Made by a program: the position numbers and the translations under genes. Positions 5,618 through 10,659 of a stretch of 10,659 bases of DNA are shown piece after piece. How positions within the stretch are numbered: position 1 is the stretch's first letter; every line of letters starts with the position of its first letter. The notes under the pieces were generated by a model. That model saw only the letters and a list, made by a program, of their open reading frames with translations, did no database searches and had not been told where the DNA came from. Source of the stretch: Nitrospinota bacterium (lineage in GTDB: Bacteria > Nitrospinota_A > UBA7883 > JACRLM01); assembly GCA_015231995.1 (NCBI GenBank), contig JADGAO010000103.1, forward strand, positions 1-10,659, given 5' to 3'.

Positions 5618-6835
5618 TCAGTCTCCTTTTTTATTGGCTCCGCCGGAGTAAAAATCGCGCTCCGCGGCTCCGTCCGTAAGTCTGCTCCTTATGACGACCA
5701 GGTCTATCGTCCCATCGGCCACAAGCTTCTGCTTTAGCCAGTTCACCCGTCCGCGCGCCTGGGCGATCGTCAACGAATCGTCAAGCGCGACGTTGAAATC
5801 CACGAGCACCTTCCCGTTGAGCAGGTGGATTATCATTTCGGACGGGTCGCCGACGCCTTCTATCCCGATCGTCGCGTCCCGCACTTTTTTTTCCATCTCG
5901 TCGCGGTCGACGTCCATGACCCTGTAATAAACGTCGTCTTCGGCGTCTATGTGCACCAGCGCGTCGGTCACTCCGGCTTTCTTGCGCAAATTGCTCCGCA
6001 CGGTCTCCGCCGTGTTGTGCGCCTCGGAGATGGATATGTTGGACTGGACGATGATATGAACGTCCACAAAGATATCCGCGCCCATCCTGCGTGTGCGAAG
6101 CTCATGGAACCTTGCGACGCCCCGCGTGCCGGAAATGACGTTTATTATCTCCCTCATCTGTTCCTTCGGGAGCGAAGTGTCCATCAAATCCTTAAGAGCC
6201 TCCCGGAAGATTTCCCATCCGGCTTTTTCTATCATGAACACCACGACGATGGCCGCCACCGGGTCCATCATGGGAACCCCCATCATCGCGCCGGTTATGC
6301 CGATAAGCGCGGCTATGCCGGAAAGCGAATCGGACCTGTGCTCCCAGGCGTTGGCGATGATGGACTGGTTGTTTATCTTCTTGCCCACCCTGTAGGTGTA
6401 ATGGAACAACGCCTCTTTGACCGCGATGGAAACCGCCGCGCCCAGAAACGCGGGCCATGTCGGGATGGAGAGCTTGTCGCCGCCGGTCATTTTAACGATG
6501 ACTTCGTACAGGATGAACACTCCGACGAGCAGTAGCGATCCGCCCATCACCATCGAACCCATCGTCTCCGCCCGACCGTGGCCGTATGGGTGGTCTTCGT
6601 CCGCCTCTTTCCCGGCTATTTTCACCGTGAACAGCAGGAAGACGTCCGTCGCAAGATCCGACAGCGAATGAACCGCATCCGCCACAAGGGCCTGGGACGA
6701 GCCTGCTATGCCAGCCGCAAATTTGCCTGCGACAAGGAAAAGGTTCACCACTGCGCCGACAATGGTCACTCGTGTCGCTTCGCCGACACGCTCCTCCTGA
6801 TTGCGTCCATAGTGGGAATGAAGGTGGTCGGACAT
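5618..6835 (-). CDS. Cation diffusion facilitator transporter with a second C-terminal domain
   Basis: An inner-membrane divalent metal/proton antiporter of the CDF family (zinc, iron, manganese or similar export), 405 residues; typical members have about 300. The membrane part (about 22-210) carries the TM2 metal motif H56-xxx-D60 in ADAVHSLSD, the DHPYGHGRAE loop (81-90) and the TM5 motif NAWEHRSDS with D169. The first cytoplasmic dimerisation domain covers about 210-298, ending VTDALVHIDAED. It is followed by a further 85 residues (about 300-386) with the same VDxxxxx...I.xA...V..LK order ending in DLVVIRSRL, which looks like a second copy of the ferredoxin-like domain. In TM5 the place four residues before D169 is Glu165, where many members have His, so the ion preference may differ. 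I chose the ATG at 6833-6835 (MSDHLHSHYGRN, AGGG 5 bases upstream); an upstream TTG would add 21 non-conserved residues. First gene of a two-gene unit with the aminotransferase, 4 bases apart. The metal is not assignable. Confidence 0.93.
   Translation of the reverse strand: MSDHLHSHYGRNQEERVGEATRVTIVGAVVNLFLVAGKFAAGIAGSSQALVADAVHSLSDLATDVFLLFTVKIAGKEADEDHPYGHGRAETMGSMVMGGSLLLVGVFILYEVIVKMTGGDKLSIPTWPAFLGAAVSIAVKEALFHYTYRVGKKINNQSIIANAWEHRSDSLSGIAALIGITGAMMGVPMMDPVAAIVVVFMIEKAGWEIFREALKDLMDTSLPKEQMREIINVISGTRGVARFHELRTRRMGADIFVDVHIIVQSNISISEAHNTAETVRSNLRKKAGVTDALVHIDAEDDVYYRVMDVDRDEMEKKVRDATIGIEGVGDPSEMIIHLLNGKVLVDFNVALDDSLTIAQARGRVNWLKQKLVADGTIDLVVIRSRLTDGAAERDFYSGGANKKGD
5623..5628 (-). promoter_or_regulatory. 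Ribosome binding site of the aminotransferase inside the transporter gene
   Basis: AAGGAG on the minus strand, 9 bases before the aminotransferase ATG, lies in the last codons (KKGD) of the cation transporter. With a stop-to-start gap of only 4 bases, this indicates translational coupling of the pair. Confidence 0.7.
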
Positions 6836-7002
6836 CTTAACCCTGCGTATTTGTTGAACTGTCTGGATGATAGCGCCGCCGGAGCTGTCGTACAACAAAA
6901 GGGGCGATTATCAATGGAATTTTAATATTGCGTCCGGGTGAACCCTCTGGTTAAATAGATTAGACGATCCACTCTTGCAAGTCCCATTAAAGAGGCGGTG
7001 GA

Positions 7003-7698
7003 ATGCGCATTCTCGCAATAGACACCTCCACTTCCACGGCGCGTATAGCAATCGCCGGTGGCGGAGCTGTAATGAAATCCGCCGAAGCTGTTTCCGAAGA
7101 CGCCGAAAACCAGCCGTCGAGAAATCTGCTCTCCATGATAAACAGACTCCTCGCAGAATCGGGCATTGCCCTGGACATGGTGGACGTTTTCGCTGTCTCC
7201 GCCGGGCCGGGGTCGTTCACTGGCCTTCGGATTGGGCTAGGCGCGGCCCTTGGGCTTTCCGCCGCCACGGGCAAGCCCACCATCGGGGTGGAAACCCTCG
7301 CTTCGATGGCCTCGGCGCATAGCTCCGCCGATACCAATCGAACCCTCGTATGCCCCATACTAGCCGCTCGCAAGGGGGAGGTTTATGCGGCGTTTTTCAA
7401 AAAAAGAGGCGACGTGATGGAACGGGTCAGCGAGGATATGGCGCTCGCCCCGGAAAAGCTCGCCGAAATGATTGACGAACCGGTGGATTTCATCGGCGGC
7501 GGATTCCGCGCGAACGCGGAGGTTTTGACGCGGAAGCTCAAAACGGATTTTACCGCCGTTGACGCTCCGTTACGCAACACAGCCGAGGCAGTGGCGGAGC
7601 TGGCCCTTGCCGGGCGGGCCGTCATAACCCCGGTTTCACTTCGTTACGTACGCCCGTCCCAGGCGGAATTGAACTGGGAAAAACTCCACGCCATCTGA
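7003..7698 (+). CDS. tsaB: tRNA threonylcarbamoyladenosine biosynthesis protein TsaB
   Basis: TsaB is the non-catalytic partner of TsaD in the cytoplasmic complex (with TsaE) that transfers a threonylcarbamoyl group to A37 of ANN-decoding tRNAs. The 231-residue product has the family layout of an ASKHA fold: N-terminal ILAIDTST (3-10), the central SAGPGSFTGLRIG (66-78) and the C-terminal VSLRYVRPSQAE. It lacks the metal-binding histidines of TsaD, as expected for TsaB. ATG start with AGAGG about 9 bases upstream. It is the first gene of a plus-strand pair, divergent from the transporter operon across a 167-base gap in which I see no clear promoter; a weak TTGCGT/TTAAAT pair with a 17-base spacer is the best candidate. 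The DUF465 gene follows after 18 bases. Confidence 0.94.
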   Translation: MRILAIDTSTSTARIAIAGGGAVMKSAEAVSEDAENQPSRNLLSMINRLLAESGIALDMVDVFAVSAGPGSFTGLRIGLGAALGLSAATGKPTIGVETLASMASAHSSADTNRTLVCPILAARKGEVYAAFFKKRGDVMERVSEDMALAPEKLAEMIDEPVDFIGGGFRANAEVLTRKLKTDFTAVDAPLRNTAEAVAELALAGRAVITPVSLRYVRPSQAELNWEKLHAI

Positions 7699-7700
7699 TA

Positions 7701-7707
7701 AGGAGGA
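7701..7707 (+). promoter_or_regulatory. Strong ribosome binding site of the DUF465 gene
   Basis: AAGGAGG, a near-perfect anti-16S match, ends nine bases before the ATG at 7717 and begins just after the tsaB stop. This fixes the start of the small gene and suggests that it is well translated, possibly more than tsaB, whose site is weaker. Confidence 0.7.
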
Positions 7708-7716
7708 CGCTGACCA

Positions 7717-7929
7717 ATGGGAACCGACACGTATAGCGATACTTTGAACCGGTTACTGACGGAGAACGAGGAGTTCAAAAAGCTTCATGCGGAACACGCG
7801 CTTTATTGCAAACAGTTTAACGAAATTAACCGCAAGAAACTGATTACTCCCGAAGACGAGACGGAGATGGTGCGTCTCAAAAAGCTCAAACTCCAGGCCA
7901 AGGACAGGATGGAGAAGATCGCGGGATAA
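7717..7929 (+). CDS. DUF465 / YdcH-family small coiled-coil protein
   Basis: A 70-residue, highly charged, wholly helical protein with no membrane segment. The pattern (RLLTENEEFKKLHAEH, then a central LITPEDETEMVRLKK and LKLQAKDRMEKI) matches the DUF465/YdcH family of small bacterial proteins, predicted to be two antiparallel helices forming a hairpin. The biochemical function of the family is not established. It lies 18 bases after tsaB behind a very strong ribosome site and just before an intrinsic terminator, so it is the last gene of that transcript. The link with tsaB may simply be co-transcription. The family call is confident; the role is unknown. Confidence 0.88.
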   Translation: MGTDTYSDTLNRLLTENEEFKKLHAEHALYCKQFNEINRKKLITPEDETEMVRLKKLKLQAKDRMEKIAG

Positions 7930-7961
7930 ACCGGAAACTGCGCGGATTTGAACCCTTTTCG

Positions 7962-7997
7962 CCCGGCCACCGTATAAAAGGCGCGCCGGGTTTTTTT
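7962..7997 (+). terminator. Rho-independent terminator of the tsaB-DUF465 operon
   Basis: CCCGGC (7962-7967) pairs with GCCGGG (7985-7990) around a 17-base loop, followed immediately by seven T (7991-7997). It is 32 bases past the DUF465 stop codon. Stem, U-tract and position all agree. Confidence 0.75.
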
Positions 7998-8012
7998 GCG
8001 GATGCGCCAGCG

Positions 8013-8127
8013 TTGTCATTCTGAGTCCTTCGAAGGACTCAGGGTAAACTCCGCGAAGAATCCATTGAAAAGAATGTTCTGTTATACTTTGATCCTTCGG
8101 TCGCCAAAGGCTCCCTCAGGATGACAA
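8013..8127 (+). repeat. Full-length dispersed palindromic repeat, long form
   Basis: A 115-bp copy from TTGTCATTCTGAG to CTCAGGATGACAA. Its long-form insert makes a perfect 22-base palindrome at 8021-8042 (arms CTGAGTCCTTC and GAAGGACTCAG), followed by GGTAAACTCCG before the GAAGAATCCAT block. The inner AT-rich hairpin (AGAATGTTCT) and the CCTTCGGTCG segment follow. It is first of two copies in the gap 7930-8255, which otherwise holds only the operon terminator. Confidence 0.87.
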
Positions 8128-8133
8128 CGAGTG

Positions 8134-8224
8134 TGTCATTCTGAGCAACGCGAAGAATCTATCAAATAGAATATTCAATTTTGCTTTGATCCTTCGGTCG
8201 CTAGGGCCTCCCTCAGGATGACAA
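8134..8224 (+). repeat. Full-length dispersed palindromic repeat, short form
   Basis: A 91-bp copy starting TGTCATTCTGAGCAACGCG and ending CTCAGGATGACAA, six bases after the previous copy and in the same orientation. The inner hairpin is altered (GAATATTC centre). It ends 31 bases before the stop codon of the convergent ApgM-like gene. Confidence 0.87.
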
Positions 8225-8255
8225 AAAAAGTAATCCCTGAAGAATATCGCTTTCC

Positions 8256-9455
8256 CTACCCCCTGAAATATTTCCACAAATCAACCCCGGATTCAAACTT
8301 CAACGGCGAACTCTCGCGGATCCGCTCGTCGAATTGTTCCGCGTGTATCCCCTTGATCGGCGGGTAAACCGCGAACATCACAGTCTCCAGCGAGTGTGTC
8401 TTTATCGCAACCGGCGTGGGATGGTCGGACAACGCCATCAGGCGGAAGTCGCCCATCGCTTTAACTCCTTCCAGAATCGGGCCGACGATGCGGCGGTCGA
8501 AATCCGATATCGCCTGCACTTTGTACTCCAGCGACCCGGCGTGGCCGGATTCGTCTGGCGATTCCACATGAACGAAGACGAAATCCACACGTTTCAACGC
8601 GTCCAGACAAGCCTGCGCTTTGCCTTCGTAGTTGGTGTCTATCCAGCCGGTCGCGCCGGGCACGCGGATGATCTCCAATCCCGCGCAAACGCCGATGCCG
8701 CGCAAAAGGTCAACCGCGCTTATCATCGCGCCGGACAACCCTTCACGCTCTTTCATCGTGGGCATGGACGGCGCCCTGCCCTGCCCCCAGAACCATACGC
8801 TGGTGGCTTCTTTTTTTCCGGCGGCTTTTCTGCGGGCGTTCACCGGATGGTTCTTCAAAAACATCTGGGAATGGTTCATCATCTCGATGAGCCTGTCCGC
8901 CCCGTCGCCTTTGGGTAGATACTGCGTTATCGCTTTGCCGGAGATGTCGTGCGGCGGGGTGGCTTTCATTTTATACTCGCCGTTTTTCCATACCATCAGG
9001 TGCCGGTACGACACACCGGGGTAGAACGAGAAATCGCCTCCGCCAAGTTCTTTGTCCAAAGCACGGATGATCTCATGCGCGTCCGCAGTCTCGATATGCC
9101 CGGCGGAAAAATCGTCCATCGCAACGCCTTCGCCCGTGACGGCGAGAGTGACAAGGTTCGTGCGAAACGCGACATCGTTCGGCCCAAGCTTTACGCCCAT
9201 CGCGGCGGCTTCCAGCGGGGCGCGGCCCGTGTAGTAGAGGCGCGGGTCGTACCCCATGATGGACATGTTGGTGACGTCCGACCCCGGCTCGAAACCTTCC
9301 GGCGTGGTCATCACGCTACCCGCATCGCCGTTTTGGGCAAGATAGTCCAGGTTCGGAGTGTGGGCGAGCATAAGCGGAGTTTTGTTCTCTTTTTCGGCGA
9401 TGGGCCAGTCGGGCATACCGTCGCCGAGGAGGATTACGTATTTCATGGGTTTCAT
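8256..9455 (-). CDS. apgM: ApgM-like cofactor-independent phosphoglycerate mutase homologue (possible homoserine kinase)
   Basis: A 399-residue member of the alkaline-phosphatase superfamily, ApgM branch. Signatures: N-terminal VILLGDGMPDWP with metal ligand D12, the EPGSDVTNMSIMGYDP motif with the likely phospho-acceptor S59, YYTGRAPLEAAAMGV (74-88), VWFWGQGRAP, the ESPDESGHAG metal site (298-307), and LSDHPTP (342-348) with TH at 353-354. ApgM interconverts 3- and 2-phosphoglycerate without 2,3-bisphosphoglycerate. A bacterial subgroup of about 400 residues has been proposed to act as homoserine kinase in threonine synthesis where thrB is absent; length and motifs fit that subgroup, so the substrate is open. 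Two in-frame ATG codons (9455 and 9446) are both possible; neither has a good ribosome site. I kept the first, with a GGA 8 bases upstream. It is a lone gene, flanked by repeats and convergent with tsaB-DUF465. A TAAAAT box at 9477-9482 may be its -10 element. Confidence 0.88.
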   Translation of the reverse strand: MKPMKYVILLGDGMPDWPIAEKENKTPLMLAHTPNLDYLAQNGDAGSVMTTPEGFEPGSDVTNMSIMGYDPRLYYTGRAPLEAAAMGVKLGPNDVAFRTNLVTLAVTGEGVAMDDFSAGHIETADAHEIIRALDKELGGGDFSFYPGVSYRHLMVWKNGEYKMKATPPHDISGKAITQYLPKGDGADRLIEMMNHSQMFLKNHPVNARRKAAGKKEATSVWFWGQGRAPSMPTMKEREGLSGAMISAVDLLRGIGVCAGLEIIRVPGATGWIDTNYEGKAQACLDALKRVDFVFVHVESPDESGHAGSLEYKVQAISDFDRRIVGPILEGVKAMGDFRLMALSDHPTPVAIKTHSLETVMFAVYPPIKGIHAEQFDERIRESSPLKFESGVDLWKYFRG

Positions 9456-9521
9456 TCAAAACGTCCGTAAATTAAGATTTTAGTATGGCATATCGGCGAG
9501 AGGATTGAAAAGCGTTGCGAG

Positions 9522-9593
9522 TTGTTCGTGAACAATTCGTTTCGCTCAGGGTAAACTCCGTGAAGAATCCATCAGAGATTGTCATTCTGAACG
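9522..9593 (+). repeat. Truncated repeat fragments at the start of the repeat cluster
   Basis: TTGTTC/GAACAA (9522-9535) is an inverted repeat in the position where other long copies have their palindromic insert. It is followed by CTCAGGGTAAACTCCG and TGAAGAATCCATC (9545-9573), shared with the long-form copies, then a bare left end TTGTCATTCTGA (9579-9590). The right half is missing. These are remnants within a 588-base gene-free stretch (9456-10043) that is mostly repeat sequence. Confidence 0.7.
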
Positions 9594-9596
9594 TAA

Positions 9597-9685
9597 TGTC
9601 ATTCTGAGCGCCAGCGAAGAATCCATCAAATAGAATGTTCTATTATACTTTGATCCTTCGGTCGAGGACTCCCTCAGGATGACAA
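9597..9685 (+). repeat. Full-length dispersed palindromic repeat, short form
   Basis: An 89-bp copy from TGTCATTCTGAG to CTCAGGATGACAA. It has the best inner hairpin of all copies, AATAGAA (9629-9635) and TTCTATT (9638-9644) around TG. The TTTGATCCTTCGGTCG segment follows. Confidence 0.87.
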
Positions 9686-9689
9686 GTTG

Positions 9690-9740
9690 CTTCGGTCGCC
9701 AAAGCTCCTTCAGGATGACAACGGTCGCAGGGCTCCCTCA
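9690..9740 (+). repeat. Tandem right-half fragments of the repeat
   Basis: Directly after a complete copy, the right half is repeated: CTTCGGTCGCC, AAAGCTCCTTCAGGATGACAA (9690-9721), then CGGTCGCAGGGCTCCCTCAG (9722-9741), which breaks off before GGATGACAA. No left ends accompany them, so they look like partial duplications rather than separate insertions. Confidence 0.7.
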
Positions 9741-9750
9741 GCAACGAATG

Positions 9751-9837
9751 TGTCATTCTGAGCAACGCGAAGAATCCATCCAAAGAATGTTTTGTTTTAC
9801 TTTGATCCTTCAGTCGAGGACTCCTTCAGGATGACAA
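9751..9837 (+). repeat. Full-length dispersed palindromic repeat, short form
   Basis: An 87-bp copy from TGTCATTCTGAGCAACGCG to TTCAGGATGACAA. Its left end is almost identical to that of the copy at 8134-8224, and the GTCGAGGACTC segment is shared with the copy at 9597-9685. The inner hairpin is weak here. Confidence 0.85.
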
Positions 9838-9869
9838 AAAGCTCCCTCAGGATGACAACGGTCGCCCGC
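9838..9869 (+). repeat. Extra right-end fragment of the repeat
   Basis: AAAGCTCCCTCAGGATGACAA (9838-9858) repeats the right end of the copy before it and runs into CGGTCGCCCGC, the same CGGTCGC that follows another right end at 9722. From 9870 to 10043 no repeat, gene or terminator is evident. Confidence 0.65.
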
Positions 9870-9984
9870 GCAAAGGCGGAGCTTATGGATATTTCACAGG
9901 TTCTGCGATATCATCTTCATTTGCAAAGACCAATGACGCGCGCTCCCTTTTCCTGCTTACGCCACTTATCGGCCGGGGCCAGGT

Positions 9985-10012
9985 TGACGTGAGGCTACAG
10001 CGGCGTAACGGT
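9985..10012 (+). promoter_or_regulatory. Weak promoter candidate for the epimerase gene
   Basis: TTGACG (5 of 6 to the -35 consensus) at 9985-9990 is followed after 16 bases by TAACGG at 10007-10012, a poor -10 box. The epimerase ATG is 31 bases further. The -35 match is good but the -10 is weak, so confidence is low. Confidence 0.2.
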
Positions 10013-10043
10013 CATCACGGTAATTTCAACTATAAAAAAGTTT

Positions 10044-10659
10044 ATGGCCAAGAAGATACTTGTGACCGGCGCCGCCGGTTTTATAGGCTCCCATCTGATC
10101 AAGCGTCTGCTGGATCGCGGGGACAAGGTGACGGGGCTAGACAACCTCAACAACTACTACGACGTAACCCTCAAAGAAGCGCGGCTTGCCCTGCTTAACG
10201 GACGGGAAGGGTTCACTTTCGTCAAAGCCTCGCTGGAGGATCAGCAGGCCATGCAGAGCCTGTTCGAGAAGGGCGGGTTCGACGTGGCGGTAAACCTTGC
10301 GGCGCAGGCCGGGGTGCGTTACTCGCTGGAAAACCCGATGGCCTATATTTTCTCCAACCAGGTGGGGTTCGCCCACATTCTGGAAGGTTGCAGGCACACA
10401 AACGTAAAGCATCTGGTGTACGCCTCCTCCAGTTCGGTGTATGGGGCCAACCGCAAGTTCCCGTTCGCCGAGGCGGACAACACGGATCATCCCGTGTCGC
10501 TATACGCCGCCACGAAAAAATCGAACGAGCTTATGGCCCACGCCTACGCCCATTTATTCGGGTTGTCCTGCACAGGGTTGAGGTTCTTCACCGTCTATGG
10601 ACCGTGGGGCAGGCCGGATATGGCCCTGTTCCTTTTCACGAAGGCCATTCTGGAAGGGA
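10044..10659 (+). CDS. NAD-dependent sugar-nucleotide epimerase, UDP-glucuronate 4-epimerase-like (partial)
   Basis: The first 205 residues of an extended short-chain dehydrogenase/reductase that runs off the window; related enzymes have about 320-350 residues. The N-terminal ILVTGAAGFIGSHL carries the GxxGxxG NAD-binding motif (9-15), VNLAAQAGVRYS and VYASSSSVYG follow, and the catalytic Y154xxxK158 lies in LYAATKKSNE. The segments DNLNNYYDVTLKEARL, QAGVRYSLENP and RFFTVYGPWGRPDMA are typical of UDP-glucuronate 4-epimerases, which make UDP-galacturonate for capsule, LPS or exopolysaccharide. UDP-glucose 4-epimerase-type activity cannot be excluded from the N-terminal half. The ATG at 10044 gives the standard N-terminus; its ribosome site is weak (AAAAAAG). 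Preceded by 588 bases without a gene, it may be the first gene of a polysaccharide cluster to the right. Confidence 0.9.
   Translation, partial: MAKKILVTGAAGFIGSHLIKRLLDRGDKVTGLDNLNNYYDVTLKEARLALLNGREGFTFVKASLEDQQAMQSLFEKGGFDVAVNLAAQAGVRYSLENPMAYIFSNQVGFAHILEGCRHTNVKHLVYASSSSVYGANRKFPFAEADNTDHPVSLYAATKKSNELMAHAYAHLFGLSCTGLRFFTVYGPWGRPDMALFLFTKAILEG

Noticed and set aside
5825..6535. A 236-codon plus-strand open frame opposite the cation transporter
   Set aside because: It is antisense to a well-supported CDF protein, with no domain signal and no ribosome site.
6836..7002. Promoters in the divergent transporter-tsaB gap
   Set aside because: Some promoter must exist, but the best pairs (for example TTGCGT with TTAAAT on the plus strand) match poorly, so no site is listed as a feature.
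9522..9869. Closely spaced repeats that could suggest a CRISPR array
   Set aside because: Units are about 90 bp and modular with inverted ends, spacing is irregular, spacers are absent, and no cas genes are present.
9792..9992. A 66-codon plus-strand open frame in the repeat cluster
   Set aside because: Its first third is repeat sequence (DPSVEDSFRMTKSS is translated repeat); similar peptides arise from other copies, so it is a chance frame.

Overview
This is a bacterial chromosomal window of moderately high GC with compact genes, Shine-Dalgarno-type ribosome sites and AT-rich intergenic promoters. It holds eight complete protein genes and one cut off at the right edge. The gene set (separate-subunit glyQ, tsaB, a DUF465/YdcH-type small protein, an ApgM-like phosphoglycerate mutase homologue, a SpoIIE-type phosphatase and a receiver-TPR protein) fits a Gram-negative lineage of the deltaproteobacterial, Nitrospinota or Nitrospirota kind. 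That placement is inferred from gene content only. I see no phage, IS transposase, CRISPR array, rRNA or tRNA.

Layout, left to right. Minus strand: a membrane-anchored PAS/SpoIIE-type PP2C phosphatase (239-1744), with glyQ (1794-2663) just upstream of it and a hairpin plus U-tract between them. Next comes a 354-base gene-free stretch holding the likely glyQ promoter, a strong inverted repeat and one full dispersed repeat. Then, still minus, a degenerate-receiver/TPR protein (3018-4121) with a good sigma70-like promoter, followed by a repeat-rich gap. Then a two-gene minus operon: a cation diffusion facilitator (5618-6835) whose last codons carry the ribosome site of a class I/II aminotransferase (4420-5613). 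A divergent gap leads to the plus-strand pair tsaB (7003-7698) and a DUF465 protein (7717-7929), closed by a clear intrinsic terminator. A repeat pair separates these from the convergent ApgM-like gene (8256-9455, minus). A 588-base gene-free block packed with repeats precedes a plus-strand sugar-nucleotide epimerase (10044 to the edge).

Most genes are housekeeping or metabolic: glycine tRNA charging, t6A tRNA modification, amino-acid transamination, metal export, and either glycolysis or threonine synthesis. Two proteins (the SpoIIE phosphatase and the pseudo-receiver TPR protein) look like signalling or scaffold parts without local partners. The epimerase probably begins a surface-polysaccharide locus lying to the right.

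The most unusual content is a family of modular, roughly 87-115 bp palindromic repeats that fills four intergenic gaps, with a fragment in a fifth. They have near-identical inverted ends (TTGTCATTCTGAG ... CTCAGGATGACAA), an AT-rich inner hairpin, optional palindromic inserts and partly duplicated halves. One end fragment runs into the aminotransferase gene and appears to provide its stop codon.
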